64,000 nucleotides of DNA. Origin: Allorhodopirellula heiligendammensis. GTDB lineage: Bacteria; Planctomycetota; Planctomycetia; Pirellulales; Pirellulaceae. The notes under the pieces were generated by a model. It was given only the letters and a program-made list of their open reading frames with translations, did no database searches and was not told the origin of the DNA. Below, piece by piece: positions 37,404 through 46,160 of the stretch. The DNA is taken from contig NZ_SJPU01000002.1 of the NCBI RefSeq assembly GCF_007860105.1, positions 394,837 through 458,836 of the forward strand. The letters run 5' to 3'. The translations under genes were made by a program, and so were the position numbers. Each line of letters begins with the position of its first letter. The stretch's first letter is position 1.

Positions 37404-37976
37404 TCAAGATTTTCCTTCGAGGTTGATCTCGCGTCCCAACCATGCGCGGGCAAAGGCCCAGTTACGTTTGACCGTGCGGGCCGAGATCCCTAGGGCGGCG
37501 GCAGATTCGTCGACGCTCAATCCAGCGAAATATCGCAATTCTACTAACTTCGCAAGCTCGGGCTCGTCGACGGCGAGTTTCCCAAGCGCAGCATCTAAAT
37601 CAAGCAACTCATCCACGTTGGCAGCATCGACGACAGCATCCGCGTCCGCGATCGAACAGGATTTTCGATCCCCACCCCGCTTAAGACTCTTTCGCCGCCG
37701 CGCACTCTCGATCAGAATCCGTCGCATCGCTTCGGCGGCGGCACCGAAAAAATGCCCTCGGCTATCCCAGTTGGCGGCCTCATTGTTGGAACCGACAACT
37801 CGCATGTAGGCTTCATGCACCAGAGCGGTCGGCTGCAGGGTGTGCCCAGCGGGTTCCTGCCGCATGCGATGTCCCGCGAGTCGGCGCAGCTCCGCATAAA
37901 CCAGAGGCAACAGATCATTTGCCGCGGCAGCGTCCCCGTCGTCGATGCGGTTTAATATTTGGGTGATTTCGGACAT
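37404..37976 (-). CDS. ECF-family RNA polymerase sigma factor
   Basis: A 190-residue alternative sigma factor. Region 2 has LLPLVYAELRRLAGHRM and HTLQPTALVHEAYMRV. Region 4 is ELAKLVELRYFAGLSVDESAAALGISARTVKRNW, seen at about 130-170 (key part: a helix-turn-helix of the AALGISARTVKR type). The HTLQPTALVHEAY block marks the planctomycete ECF group often linked to TPR Ser/Thr kinases. ATG 37976 is used, with AGG five to eight bases upstream; the frame continues four codons to a GTG. It is probably regulated by, or together with, the kinase downstream. No anti-sigma factor is seen. Confidence 0.93.
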   Translation of the reverse strand: MSEITQILNRIDDGDAAAANDLLPLVYAELRRLAGHRMRQEPAGHTLQPTALVHEAYMRVVGSNNEAANWDSRGHFFGAAAEAMRRILIESARRRKSLKRGGDRKSCSIADADAVVDAANVDELLDLDAALGKLAVDEPELAKLVELRYFAGLSVDESAAALGISARTVKRNWAFARAWLGREINLEGKS

Positions 37977-38326
37977 GAATACCTGCACAGAGGCCGACCG
38001 GCAATACTTTGTCGCGCCGCATTATCCATACGCTGGTCCGCTGGGATGAATCGTAAGTAAGTTCAGCGTTTGGCTGGGAGTACGCCTATTTGGGAGCACG
38101 CCTATTGTAGCTGGACTCGTTCGATTGCGGCAATTTCCTGTAAGTTTGGAGCGAAACGGAGGCAGAGACTCCCGCCCCAGAGGTACGACACGGTACCGTC
38201 GCGAGTCCAGCATCCTGCTCATTCTCCTGACACGACGATTTTGAGGCGGAAGCTCGCGATTGCTCAACGTCTAGTACAATGTCACGTTCCCACCTGCTCC
38301 ATCTGTCTTTCCAGCCTGCGACCGCT
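37977..38326. other. Divergent promoter region with a 16-bp tandem repeat and a dispersed motif
   Basis: No gene in 350 bases. At 38075-38106 a 16-bp unit is repeated twice in tandem with one mismatch (TGGGAGTACGCCTATT and TGGGAGCACGCCTATT). At 38035-38054 a 20-nt motif matches 1960-1979 at 19 positions. TACAAT at 38275-38280, about 47 bases before the propeller gene start, looks like a -10 box without a good -35. Confidence 0.5.
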
Positions 38327-39643
38327 ATGAATCGCCTAACCCAACTCACGACCTTCGCGTCCGTCTTAACTGCGTTACTGATCAGTTCTTTTGAGTATAG
38401 CCAAGCGCAATGGCCCGACCGCCACGGGCCGACCCATGACGGCGTCGTGGCCGAGGCTGACGCGGAAATTCTTCCGATACATTGGACGGATAGCGAGAAC
38501 GTCGCGTGGAAGGCGCCGCTGCATGGTCAAGGGCATTCGTCCCCGGTGATCGCGGAGGGGCGAGTGTGGCTCACCGCAGCAACCGCCGATGGGACGCGGC
38601 AGTCTGTCATCGCGATCGATGAGCAGACCGGTGAAATCCTCCATGATCGCGTCCTATTCGAAAACGAGGATGTCGAGCCGCTCGGCGGAGCGGTCGGATT
38701 CAACAATTACGCTGCACCAAGCTGTGTGCTGGCGCCAGGCGCCGTGTATGTTCACTTCGGCAGCTATGGGACGGCCAAACTCGATTCACGGACCGCCGAG
38801 GTGATCTGGCAGCGACGAGATTTGCCCTGCCAACACTTTCGAGGCCCCGGTTCCTCGCCCGTGCTGTACGACAATAAATTGGTGCTGACTTTCGATGGTG
38901 TCGACCAGCAATACACGACGGCGCTCGATGCCCAGACGGGAGAAACCTTGTGGCGGACTGATCGCAGTACGGACTATGAAGATCTCGGCGACGATGGCAA
39001 ACCGTTACGTGACGGTGACATGCGAAAAGCATACTGCACGCCTGCCATCATTGAAGTCGGCGATCAAGTGCAGGTGCTTTCTGTTGGCGCTCGAGCCATG
39101 CAAAGCTATGACCTTGAGACCGGCCAAGAACTCTGGACGCTTCGACACGATAGCTACAACGCTGGCATTCGGCCGCTGTGGTTGCCAGAAAAAAAGCTGG
39201 TGATCATCAACACCGGTTCCCGCGGCGCCCAGCTCGTCGCTGTCCGAATGGATGAGTCCACGCAGGGGGATATCACCGACTCGCACGTGGTCTGGGTACG
39301 TGAGCGGGGAAATCCGCGTTTTGCGTTGCCGATCGAGCATGATGGTTTGATCTATCAAGTCACCGACAATGGCGTGTTGGCTTGCATTGATGTGGACACA
39401 GGTGAAGAACTCTGGAAGGAACGACTCTCGGGCGATTATCTGGCATCGCCCATTCTTGCCGGAGACCACCTGTACTTCTTCAACCAGAGCGGGCTTGGCA
39501 GCATCGTGAATGCTCAACGAGAGCCAGATATCATCGCCGTCAACGATGTTCCTGAAATGTCCACGACGGCATGCCCCGCTGTCTCCCATGGCGCGATCTT
39601 CGTCCGTGGCAAAGAATTCTTATTCAAAATCCAATCGCCATAA
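38327..39643 (+). CDS. Secreted PQQ-like beta-propeller protein
   Basis: A 438-residue exported protein. A signal peptide (1-28, ending in YSQAQ) is followed by WPDRHGPTHDG and repeated blades with the PQQ_2 pattern: AIDEQTGEILHD, ALDAQTGETLW, SYDLETGQELW and CIDVDTGEELWKE. Tryptophan follows DxxTGxxxW in each. Such WD/PQQ-like propellers are very frequent in planctomycetes; most lack the quinone-binding residues of true dehydrogenases and probably serve binding or scaffolding roles. ATG 38327 gives a clean signal peptide. The frame is open from 38279, but that start overlaps a TACAAT element. Confidence 0.9.
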   Translation: MNRLTQLTTFASVLTALLISSFEYSQAQWPDRHGPTHDGVVAEADAEILPIHWTDSENVAWKAPLHGQGHSSPVIAEGRVWLTAATADGTRQSVIAIDEQTGEILHDRVLFENEDVEPLGGAVGFNNYAAPSCVLAPGAVYVHFGSYGTAKLDSRTAEVIWQRRDLPCQHFRGPGSSPVLYDNKLVLTFDGVDQQYTTALDAQTGETLWRTDRSTDYEDLGDDGKPLRDGDMRKAYCTPAIIEVGDQVQVLSVGARAMQSYDLETGQELWTLRHDSYNAGIRPLWLPEKKLVIINTGSRGAQLVAVRMDESTQGDITDSHVVWVRERGNPRFALPIEHDGLIYQVTDNGVLACIDVDTGEELWKERLSGDYLASPILAGDHLYFFNQSGLGSIVNAQREPDIIAVNDVPEMSTTACPAVSHGAIFVRGKEFLFKIQSP

Positions 39644-39785
39644 CCGCTAGATCATGCCGGGGCGCACGCTCCCGGCGGATGAGCCTAATATAGCCTCCAC
39701 CGCAGGAACCACTGCGGTGCCCGGTGAAAGGCACCACTTGATTCGAATGAGCCGACCTGGCGTGACCGAGCAAGTGACATCCGTA

Positions 39786-40046
39786 TCAGCTCGCAGCGGA
39801 CTGAACGATTGCGACCCGTGCAATGTAAAGTAAGAGGATGGCGGCACAGAACAGCCAGACGGCTCGCCGTTGCACCGCGCGAAACTCGTCGCTGCGGTTA
39901 GCCGTTGAAAACAACAATGCGACCGAGGTGAAAAAGGGGTCGGAGCGTTCGGTGCGTGTTGCCTCCTCAGTCCGTTTGAGCGTAACGAGGGATCGAACGC
40001 CAGCGACAAACAATCCGGTAGCGAGCAAGGTGAGTATTGTCGACAT
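39786..40046 (-). CDS. Small two-helix membrane protein of unknown function
   Basis: An 86-residue protein with two hydrophobic helices (about 2-22 and 60-78) separated by a charged Arg/Glu/Ser-rich loop. I do not recognise the family. ATG 40046 starts directly at the first helix; the frame extends to a GTG at 40085, giving 99 residues. It faces the propeller gene convergently and has no partners. Coding status is probable from the two clean helices but not certain. Confidence 0.5.
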   Translation of the reverse strand: MSTILTLLATGLFVAGVRSLVTLKRTEEATRTERSDPFFTSVALLFSTANRSDEFRAVQRRAVWLFCAAILLLYIARVAIVQSAAS

Positions 40047-40085
40047 CACGAATGGGTAGCGTTTGACCACAGATGATTTTGTCAC

Positions 40086-40707
40086 CGTTCTATATCGCAG
40101 AGAACGGCAGGGAACTACGAATTATTTTAACAGCGCGAAACTCGAACCACACGAAAATCTATCGTCCATCTTTTCGTGTCCTTCGTGTATTTCGTGGTTG
40201 AATCAACACCAGTCACTGCAGCGAGCAGGTCATCACGCATCCGACAGCTTAAAACGCAAAGCCCTGTTGCGATTCTCTATCGACGTCGCTCCGAACGGAT
40301 CCGTGTCAAAGGCGTGTGAGCGAGCCCTCCATCCAGCTGGAAGTCTGAACCACGAAATACACGAAGGACACGAAAGTTAAGCGTCCATCTTTTTCGTGTA
40401 TTTCGTGGTTGAGTCAACACCCGTCGCAGCATAGAGCCGGCCATCACGCATCCGACAGCTTGATCCGAACACCATGCTATTTATGACTCTCAATTTCTCA
40501 TTTGATCCGGCGTTGTTACTCTTGAGCGGTAAATGACGAGCGTTGGATTTAAAGGTCGCCTACGAGGAACGACGCTCAATCGGCGTGCGTAAGTTGGCAT
40601 CTTGGTTTAGAATGAGCCCCTGCTACGCCATGGAGTCGAGTTGGATTCTCCATGCATCGTACAACAGATCCTGCTGATTTCCCGCCTAGTTTTCAATTGA
40701 ATTTGCC
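40086..40707. repeat. Repeat-rich spacer with two copies of a hairpin element
   Basis: Copy 1 is at 40144-40250 and copy 2 at 40347-40461; both end with the same CATCACGCATCCGACAGCTT segment. In copy 2 an 18-bp perfect stem (40348-40365 with 40393-40410, AACCACGAAATACACGAA) would form a long hairpin. In copy 1 the left arm is degenerate while the right arm is kept (about 40181-40199). Related TTTCGTGTATTTCGTGG elements occur dispersed in many bacterial genomes. Open frames across this stretch are products of the repeat and not genes. Nothing else was seen in the remaining roughly 250 bases before the peroxidase gene. Confidence 0.85.
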
Positions 40708-42009
40708 ATGAATATCACTCGCATCCGTCGGCGACCCAAGTCGCTGACGCCCCGCTGTTTCGCAGCAAATATCGCCGTTTTGGTTGGTCTGAGCGGCCTG
40801 TGCACGGACGTCGTCACCGCAGACGAACCCCCACCTGCGGCCGTGCCGACGGAGGAAGTCAGCTTGGGCGATCCGACGCTAACCGAGGGGATCCCTGGCG
40901 AAGGGCCCCTGACGATGGAGCAGGTGAAGCAGTGGCTGGCTCAGCCCAAGAATCACGCGGCTTTGGACGTCAAGCTACCGCGTGGCCTCGATGCCGCCGC
41001 CGGCAACATCTATATTCCTGAAGATAACCCGATCACCCGGGCCAAAATCGAGCTCGGCCGGCAACTCTACTTTGATCCTCGATTGTCGTCCGATAGTACT
41101 GTCTCGTGCGCTTCCTGCCACGCCCCCGAATTGGGCTGGGCGTTCGACACTCAGTTTGGGGTGGGCGTCGGTGACCAGACTGGCAACCGCAACTCACCGG
41201 TTTCGTTCAATCGTATTTTGAGCACGCACCAGTTCCATGATGGGCGGGCCGGGTCGCTCGAAGAGCAGGCGGTGGGTCCGATCGCCAACCCGATTGAAAT
41301 GGCCAGTACGCATGAGGCCTGTATCGAAACGCTGTCGGGACTCCCTGTCTACCGTACCCAGTTCGAACGGATCTTTCCGGACGGGCTCACGATCGACAAT
41401 GTTGGCAAAGCGATCGCGACCTTTGAACGCACGATTGTCACCGGCCCAGCTCCCTACGATTATTACGTTCCCCTCGCCACTTTCGAGAAGACGTTCGCCG
41501 ACGACCTGGAGTATCTCGACGAAGAACCGGAACTGGCCGAACAGTACGCTCAACTCAAGGCCGAAGCAGCCAAGAATCCGATGACCGAGTCATCCATTCG
41601 CGGCATGGAACTCACGTTCGGCAAAGCGAACTGCACAGCCTGCCACGCGGGTGCCAATTTCACCGACGAACAATTCCACAACATTGGAGTCGGGATGGAA
41701 TCTGACGAGCCGGACCTAGGTCGATTTGTCGTCACGCAGGAAGAAAAGGATCGCGGGGCATTTAAGACGCCGACCATGCGGAACGTTGCTACGTCGGGGC
41801 CTTACATGCACGACGGCAGCCAGAAGACGCTCAAGGAAGTCGTCGAGTGGTACGACAAGGGCGGTCATCCAAACCAGTGGCTCAGCGACAAGATGAAGCC
41901 CCTGAATCTGACTGAGGCTGAGAAAGCCGACTTGGTCGAATTTATGGTCCAGGGATTGACCAGCGACTTCCCGGTAATCGAAATTGGTCGCTTGCCCGCC
42001 GATCAGTAG
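40708..42009 (+). CDS. Di-haem cytochrome c peroxidase (MauG/CcpA family)
   Basis: A periplasmic enzyme that reduces hydrogen peroxide with electrons from cytochrome c. The 433-residue protein has a signal segment ending near VVTADE (about residue 40) and two c-type haem sites, C134-A-S-C-H138 and C309-T-A-C-H313. The family segments ELGRQLYFDPRLS, SPVSFNR, FHDGRAGSLEEQA and FKTPTMRNVATSGPYMHDGS are present. An N-terminal extension of about 60 residues, rich in Pro and Glu, precedes the catalytic part. The electron-transfer partner is not in the window. No Shine-Dalgarno is evident, and no regulation was recognised. Confidence 0.93.
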   Translation: MNITRIRRRPKSLTPRCFAANIAVLVGLSGLCTDVVTADEPPPAAVPTEEVSLGDPTLTEGIPGEGPLTMEQVKQWLAQPKNHAALDVKLPRGLDAAAGNIYIPEDNPITRAKIELGRQLYFDPRLSSDSTVSCASCHAPELGWAFDTQFGVGVGDQTGNRNSPVSFNRILSTHQFHDGRAGSLEEQAVGPIANPIEMASTHEACIETLSGLPVYRTQFERIFPDGLTIDNVGKAIATFERTIVTGPAPYDYYVPLATFEKTFADDLEYLDEEPELAEQYAQLKAEAAKNPMTESSIRGMELTFGKANCTACHAGANFTDEQFHNIGVGMESDEPDLGRFVVTQEEKDRGAFKTPTMRNVATSGPYMHDGSQKTLKEVVEWYDKGGHPNQWLSDKMKPLNLTEAEKADLVEFMVQGLTSDFPVIEIGRLPADQ

Positions 42010-42021
42010 CTCAAGCCGTGT

Positions 42022-42110
42022 GCCGTCAGGCAGCGACGCCTGCCCGGCCGCTGATGCGGCTCGGCTTACCAGTCGCGAGCCGGCTCGTGCCGCTACGCTT
42101 GATACAGTAC
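42022..42110. repeat. GC-rich REP-like repeat between the peroxidase and dus genes
   Basis: Several short stems overlap here, such as AGGC/GCCT around 42029-42042 and GCCG/CGGC around 42045-42060. The segment GATGCGGCTCGGCTTAC at 42053-42069 and GTCGCGAGCCG at 42073-42083 recur in the repeat field at 62.85-62.96 kb. Confidence 0.65.
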
Positions 42111-42128
42111 TCGTCTATTTGAAATGCC

Positions 42129-43151
42129 ATGCCCGCCACCGCCATCGCCCCGCTGAAAATCGGTAATCTGACCATCGATCCGCCGATTCTGCAGGCGCCG
42201 ATGGCGGGGTTCACCAATGCCGCGTTTCGACAGATTGTTCGCCAGTTCGGTGGTGCGGGCTTGCTCGCGACCGAAATGGTCAACGCCCGCGGGTTCGTCT
42301 GGATGGACGAACACGAAGCGGAGCATCCCGATCGATTGTGGGGGGTGGCGGACGAACCGCGGCCGCTGGCAGTTCAGATTTGGGACAATGATCCAGCAAC
42401 GATGGCGAAAGTGGGTGCTCGCTTGGTCGAGGAGTATCAAGTCAGCGTGGTCGACATTAACTTTGGTTGTCCCGTCCGCCAAGTGACTCAAAAGGCCCAT
42501 AGCGGCAGTTACCTGCTTCGCGAACCGCAGCGGATGCATGCAATCATTTCTCAACTCGTTGAAGTTTGCGCGCCGACTCCTGTCACGGCCAAGATTCGAC
42601 TGGGATGCCACCCCAACAATATCAATTGCGATGAGATCGCCCGCGTCGTCGAGGAGGCCGGAGCGGCGGCCTTGACGGTACATGGCCGAACGGCGGCCGA
42701 CATGTTTCGCGGCCACGCCGACTGGGACCGAATCAGCGAGATCAAGGCGCACCTGAAGCACATCCCGCTGATTGGGAACGGGGATCTCGACAGCCCCGCC
42801 AAGGTCGTCACCGCCTTTGAAAAGTACAATGTGGACGCCGTCATGATCGCCCGCGCTTGCCTGGGCCGACCATGGCTGTTTTCCCAAGCCGCCGCAGCAC
42901 TGCGTGGAGAGCCGGTACCGCCAGAACCTACCATGGTTGAGCAGCGTGACGTGATGTTGAATCACTACCGGCTCGTTCTGGAGCGTTTCGGGGAGGAGAA
43001 GGCCACGATCTTGATGCGGAAGTACGCCTGCTGCTACGCCCAAGGCAAACGCGGGGCCCGGCATTTCCGCACGCATGTAGCCAAGGTCTCGACGGCGGTA
43101 GAGTTCTATGCTGTCGTGGAGGAACATTTTCCGCTCAGCCCGGCGGATTGA
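42129..43151 (+). CDS. dus: tRNA-dihydrouridine synthase
   Basis: An FMN enzyme that reduces specific uridines in tRNA D-loops. The 340-residue TIM-barrel protein has APMAGFTNAAFR at 23-34 and the catalytic-cysteine segment VVDINFGCP at about 107-115 (Cys114). ALTVHGRTAADMFRGHADW and a GNGDL phosphate-binding segment follow, then IARACLGRPWLF. This set fits the DusB-like branch, but the target uridine cannot be told by eye. The C-terminal domain is shorter than in E. coli DusB. The ATG at 42129 has no clear Shine-Dalgarno. The PseG-PseH fusion gene starts 27 bases after its stop. Confidence 0.95.
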   Translation: MPATAIAPLKIGNLTIDPPILQAPMAGFTNAAFRQIVRQFGGAGLLATEMVNARGFVWMDEHEAEHPDRLWGVADEPRPLAVQIWDNDPATMAKVGARLVEEYQVSVVDINFGCPVRQVTQKAHSGSYLLREPQRMHAIISQLVEVCAPTPVTAKIRLGCHPNNINCDEIARVVEEAGAAALTVHGRTAADMFRGHADWDRISEIKAHLKHIPLIGNGDLDSPAKVVTAFEKYNVDAVMIARACLGRPWLFSQAAAALRGEPVPPEPTMVEQRDVMLNHYRLVLERFGEEKATILMRKYACCYAQGKRGARHFRTHVAKVSTAVEFYAVVEEHFPLSPAD

Positions 43152-43178
43152 AAAATAGCCGCACCCCCGCCCACTCCC

Positions 43179-44636
43179 GTGCTCCTCATCCGCGCCGATG
43201 CCTCTGTGCAGATTGGCACCGGGCACGTGATGCGCATGATTGCACTGGCCCAGGCGTGGCGGCGACGTGGCGGCGAGGCCCATCTGCTGGCCCGTTCGCT
43301 GCCGCCCTCCTTAGCAAAGCGTTTAGAGACCGAGTCGATTGGCGTGCATCACGTGGCGGCGGCAGTCGCGGCAGACGACATCGACCAACAGGCAACCATC
43401 AACATCGCGAACCAGATTGGGGCTCGATGGGTCGTTGCGGATGGCTATGATTTCTCGCCGGAGTTTCAAGCCGCGATTCGTGACACCTCGCTGCGTTTAG
43501 CCATCGTGACCGATTTTGATTACTGCCATCGTTGGTCGGCTGACGTGATCATCAATCAAAATCCACACGCCATGCGAGAACCCTACGCGTGTCGGGTCGC
43601 CGACTGCCAGCGACTCTTCGGGACCCGGTTTGCACTGCTGAGGCAGGAATTCTTGGCGAGTAATATCGCCTCAGCAGCCCTCCAGCAACCGCGTCGGCCG
43701 CGGCTACTGGTGACCCTCGGAGGTAGTGATGCCGACAATGTTACCGGCAGCATCCTGTCCCTGATCAACCAGATGGCTAGCGCGTCGATCGATATACGCG
43801 TGCTGGTCGGCCCGGCCAACCCACATCTGGATCGACTCCGCGAACAGGCGGCTCGCCCCAGCCACCACGTGGAAGTACTCACGGGCGTCAGCGACATGCC
43901 TGCACAATATGTGTGGGCGGATGCCGCTATCACCGCGGGGGGCAGTTCGTGCTGGGAATGGATGTATTTTGGATTACCAGCAGCGATCATCGTGATCGCA
44001 GAGAACCAACAGCCCATTTACGATGAGCTTGTCGGTCAACGGATCGCCGTGGGTCTGGGGACCCCACGGCAAATCGACCGCGATGCACTCCAGCGTTTCG
44101 CACAATCAATTTCCTCGGGTGGCCGTGATTTCGATCGCTTCCGTGATTGGGTGGATGGCTATGGAGCGGATCGATGCGCTGCTGCGATGGATTCGGGCGT
44201 CTGGCTGCGGCAGGCGACGTCTGCCGACTGCCGGATGTATTTTGACTGGGCGAATGACCCGCTCGTGAGAACGAACTCGTTGCAGTCCGCCGAGATCTCG
44301 TGGAGTGAGCATTCTGAATGGTTTCGCGAGCAGCTCGGCCGTGACGACCGACGACTGTTTGTCGCGATGCGTTCAGATCGCCCGGTGGGCCAAATACGCA
44401 TGTCACTGACGGCCGACAGTGAATGGCAGATCGGGTTTTCGGTCGATGCCGCGGCACGGGGTGGTGGTATAGGTACCGAGATACTGCGGTTGGGTATTGC
44501 CGCCATGCAGATCGACACAGACCCGCGATTTGTGGCCACCGTCAAACTGGCCAATGCGGCTTCCGCAAAGTGTTTTGAGCGACTGGGATGGCAACGTACG
44601 CGGCATCACGAGACCTACCAATTTCGGAACGCATGA
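43179..44636 (+). CDS. PseG-PseH fusion: UDP-sugar hydrolase plus GNAT acetyltransferase
   Basis: A 485-residue bifunctional protein. Residues 1-335 match PseG, the UDP-2,4-diacetamido-2,4,6-trideoxy-L-altrose hydrolase: RADASVQIGTGHVMRM with the catalytic His16, the VTLGGSDADN loop and the GGSSCWEWMYFGLP motif of the GT-B-like fold. Residues 346-485 are a GNAT domain (WLRQATSADCRMYFDW, then GIGTEILRLGI, the acetyl-CoA loop, and FERLGWQR), as in PseH. In pseudaminic acid synthesis PseH acts before PseG, so the fusion joins neighbouring steps. No other pse genes are in the window. The start is GTG at 43179. It overlaps pabB by ATGA. Confidence 0.85.
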   Translation: MLLIRADASVQIGTGHVMRMIALAQAWRRRGGEAHLLARSLPPSLAKRLETESIGVHHVAAAVAADDIDQQATINIANQIGARWVVADGYDFSPEFQAAIRDTSLRLAIVTDFDYCHRWSADVIINQNPHAMREPYACRVADCQRLFGTRFALLRQEFLASNIASAALQQPRRPRLLVTLGGSDADNVTGSILSLINQMASASIDIRVLVGPANPHLDRLREQAARPSHHVEVLTGVSDMPAQYVWADAAITAGGSSCWEWMYFGLPAAIIVIAENQQPIYDELVGQRIAVGLGTPRQIDRDALQRFAQSISSGGRDFDRFRDWVDGYGADRCAAAMDSGVWLRQATSADCRMYFDWANDPLVRTNSLQSAEISWSEHSEWFREQLGRDDRRLFVAMRSDRPVGQIRMSLTADSEWQIGFSVDAAARGGGIGTEILRLGIAAMQIDTDPRFVATVKLANAASAKCFERLGWQRTRHHETYQFRNA

Positions 44637-46105
44637 CGATGTCAACACCCCCCCGAACAATCCCCGTGGTCCGGCGACTTGACGAGCTCACAAGCGTCGA
44701 GTTGACGTTGCCGTTCGAACGACTCCGACAGTTACCCAACTGCGTGTGGCTGGATTCGGCGTCGGATCACCAGAGCGATCGCGGGCGTTATTCGTTTCTG
44801 TCTGCGGACCCGGTCGCGTGGTGCGTTGCCGATATGAGCTCGCCGGATCCGTGGCCGGTACTGCAGCAGTGGTGCCGCAGCCTGCAGCACTGTCGATTGG
44901 CTACTGAAACCCTGCCCCCGTTCTGCGGTGGCCTCGTCGCATTGATTGGGTATGAAGCAGCGTGGTGGCTCGAGCCGTCATTGCGTCCGACCAGTGATCG
45001 AGCAACATCCAACATTCCGGGGATGGCCATCGGTCTTTATGACTGGACGATTGCCGTTGATCATCAACTCAATCAGGTATGGTTGCTCAGTACCGGGTTG
45101 AGCGAAACGTTCACACTCGATGCTGGGCGTGCGGAGAAACGTGCGGACCAAGTGATGCTATGGCTCACCCAAGAGTCGCCGGTGCACGCATGCTCTGACG
45201 CAGGCGGCGATGTCGCAATTCAACCGGAATCACATGCATCCGATGGCGAAACAAGACTGCAGAGCAATTTCACCGACACTCAGTTTGCTGCAGGCGTGCA
45301 AGAGATCATTGACGGCATCTGCCAAGGTGACATGTTCCAAGTCAATCTGGCGCAAACGTTAACTCATCCTGCGACCTGTTCAGCCGGCACGCTGTACGAA
45401 CGTTTGCGGCGTATGAATCCTGCTCCCTATGCAGCGTACTTTGACTGTGGTGATTATCAGGTTATCAGCTCATCGCCGGAAGGCTTTCTGCAGGTACGCA
45501 ACCTCCATGACGACAAGCGGATGGTGGTCACTCGTCCGATTAAAGGAACCGTACGCCGCACCGGAGACGCGGCCACCGACGCGAGACTCGGAGAGGACCT
45601 TCTCGCCAGTGAAAAGGATCGCGCCGAGAACATCATGATTGTGGATCTGATGCGCAATGACCTATCGCGTGTATGCAAGGATGAGAGTGTCGAAGTGACG
45701 GGGCTGTGCGAGCTGGAACAGTACCAGCGGGTTCAACATCTCGTTTCGACAGTCCGCGGGGTGCTCGGCCCGGATGCGAGTATTTCTGATTTGCTCGCCG
45801 CATGTTTTCCAGGTGGCAGCATCACAGGAGCTCCCAAGGTGGAGGCCATGCGAACCATTGCGAGGTTGGAGGGATGTCCGCGAGGTGCCTACTGTGGTTC
45901 TCTCGGGTACGTCAGCCTCAGCGGCGACGCGGATTTTAATATTTTGATTCGCACCGTGACCCAAAAATCGACCGAGAACCACGCCGCCGTTTGGGAGTTT
46001 CCTGTTGGCGGCGGGATCACGGCCCGCAGCAACCCACGTCAGGAAACAGAAGAAACGTGGGTCAAAGCCGCCAGCCTCCTCGAAGCAATCGAGCTGGCAG
46101 ACTAG
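44633..46105 (+). CDS. pabB: Aminodeoxychorismate synthase component I
   Basis: Converts chorismate, with ammonia from a PabA glutaminase, to aminodeoxychorismate for folate synthesis. The 490-residue protein has the chorismate-binding C-terminal domain with PIKGTVRR, the IVDLMRNDLSRVC segment, PGGSITGAPK and GSLGYVSLSGDADFNILIRT, and the PVGGGI end motif. The presence of PIKG and the absence of an attached glutaminase fit PabB rather than TrpE, but that split is by inspection. ATG 44633 overlaps the PseG-PseH stop; ATG 44639 is an equally likely start two codons on. A para-aminobenzoate role also fits the folate and pterin chemistry of a C1-metabolising cell. No pabA is seen here. Confidence 0.9.
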   Translation: MTMSTPPRTIPVVRRLDELTSVELTLPFERLRQLPNCVWLDSASDHQSDRGRYSFLSADPVAWCVADMSSPDPWPVLQQWCRSLQHCRLATETLPPFCGGLVALIGYEAAWWLEPSLRPTSDRATSNIPGMAIGLYDWTIAVDHQLNQVWLLSTGLSETFTLDAGRAEKRADQVMLWLTQESPVHACSDAGGDVAIQPESHASDGETRLQSNFTDTQFAAGVQEIIDGICQGDMFQVNLAQTLTHPATCSAGTLYERLRRMNPAPYAAYFDCGDYQVISSSPEGFLQVRNLHDDKRMVVTRPIKGTVRRTGDAATDARLGEDLLASEKDRAENIMIVDLMRNDLSRVCKDESVEVTGLCELEQYQRVQHLVSTVRGVLGPDASISDLLAACFPGGSITGAPKVEAMRTIARLEGCPRGAYCGSLGYVSLSGDADFNILIRTVTQKSTENHAAVWEFPVGGGITARSNPRQETEETWVKAASLLEAIELAD

Positions 46106-46160
46106 ATTGACGATGACTCTCGGAGACCAATCTCGACGCCTCTTTTTTCGGCCGTGCGCT

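Noticed and set aside
38075-38106. Possible CRISPR-like repeat
   Set aside because: Only two contiguous units without spacers; a simple tandem duplication.
40063-40380. Open reading frame across the hairpin repeat, ending in a His/Glu-rich motif
   Set aside because: It is translated from the repeat element itself (CACGAAATACACGAAGG and so on), a well-known source of false proteins.
42093-43283. Long minus-strand open frame of 396 codons
   Set aside because: It is antisense to dus and has no recognisable motif; GC-rich genes often leave such frames open.
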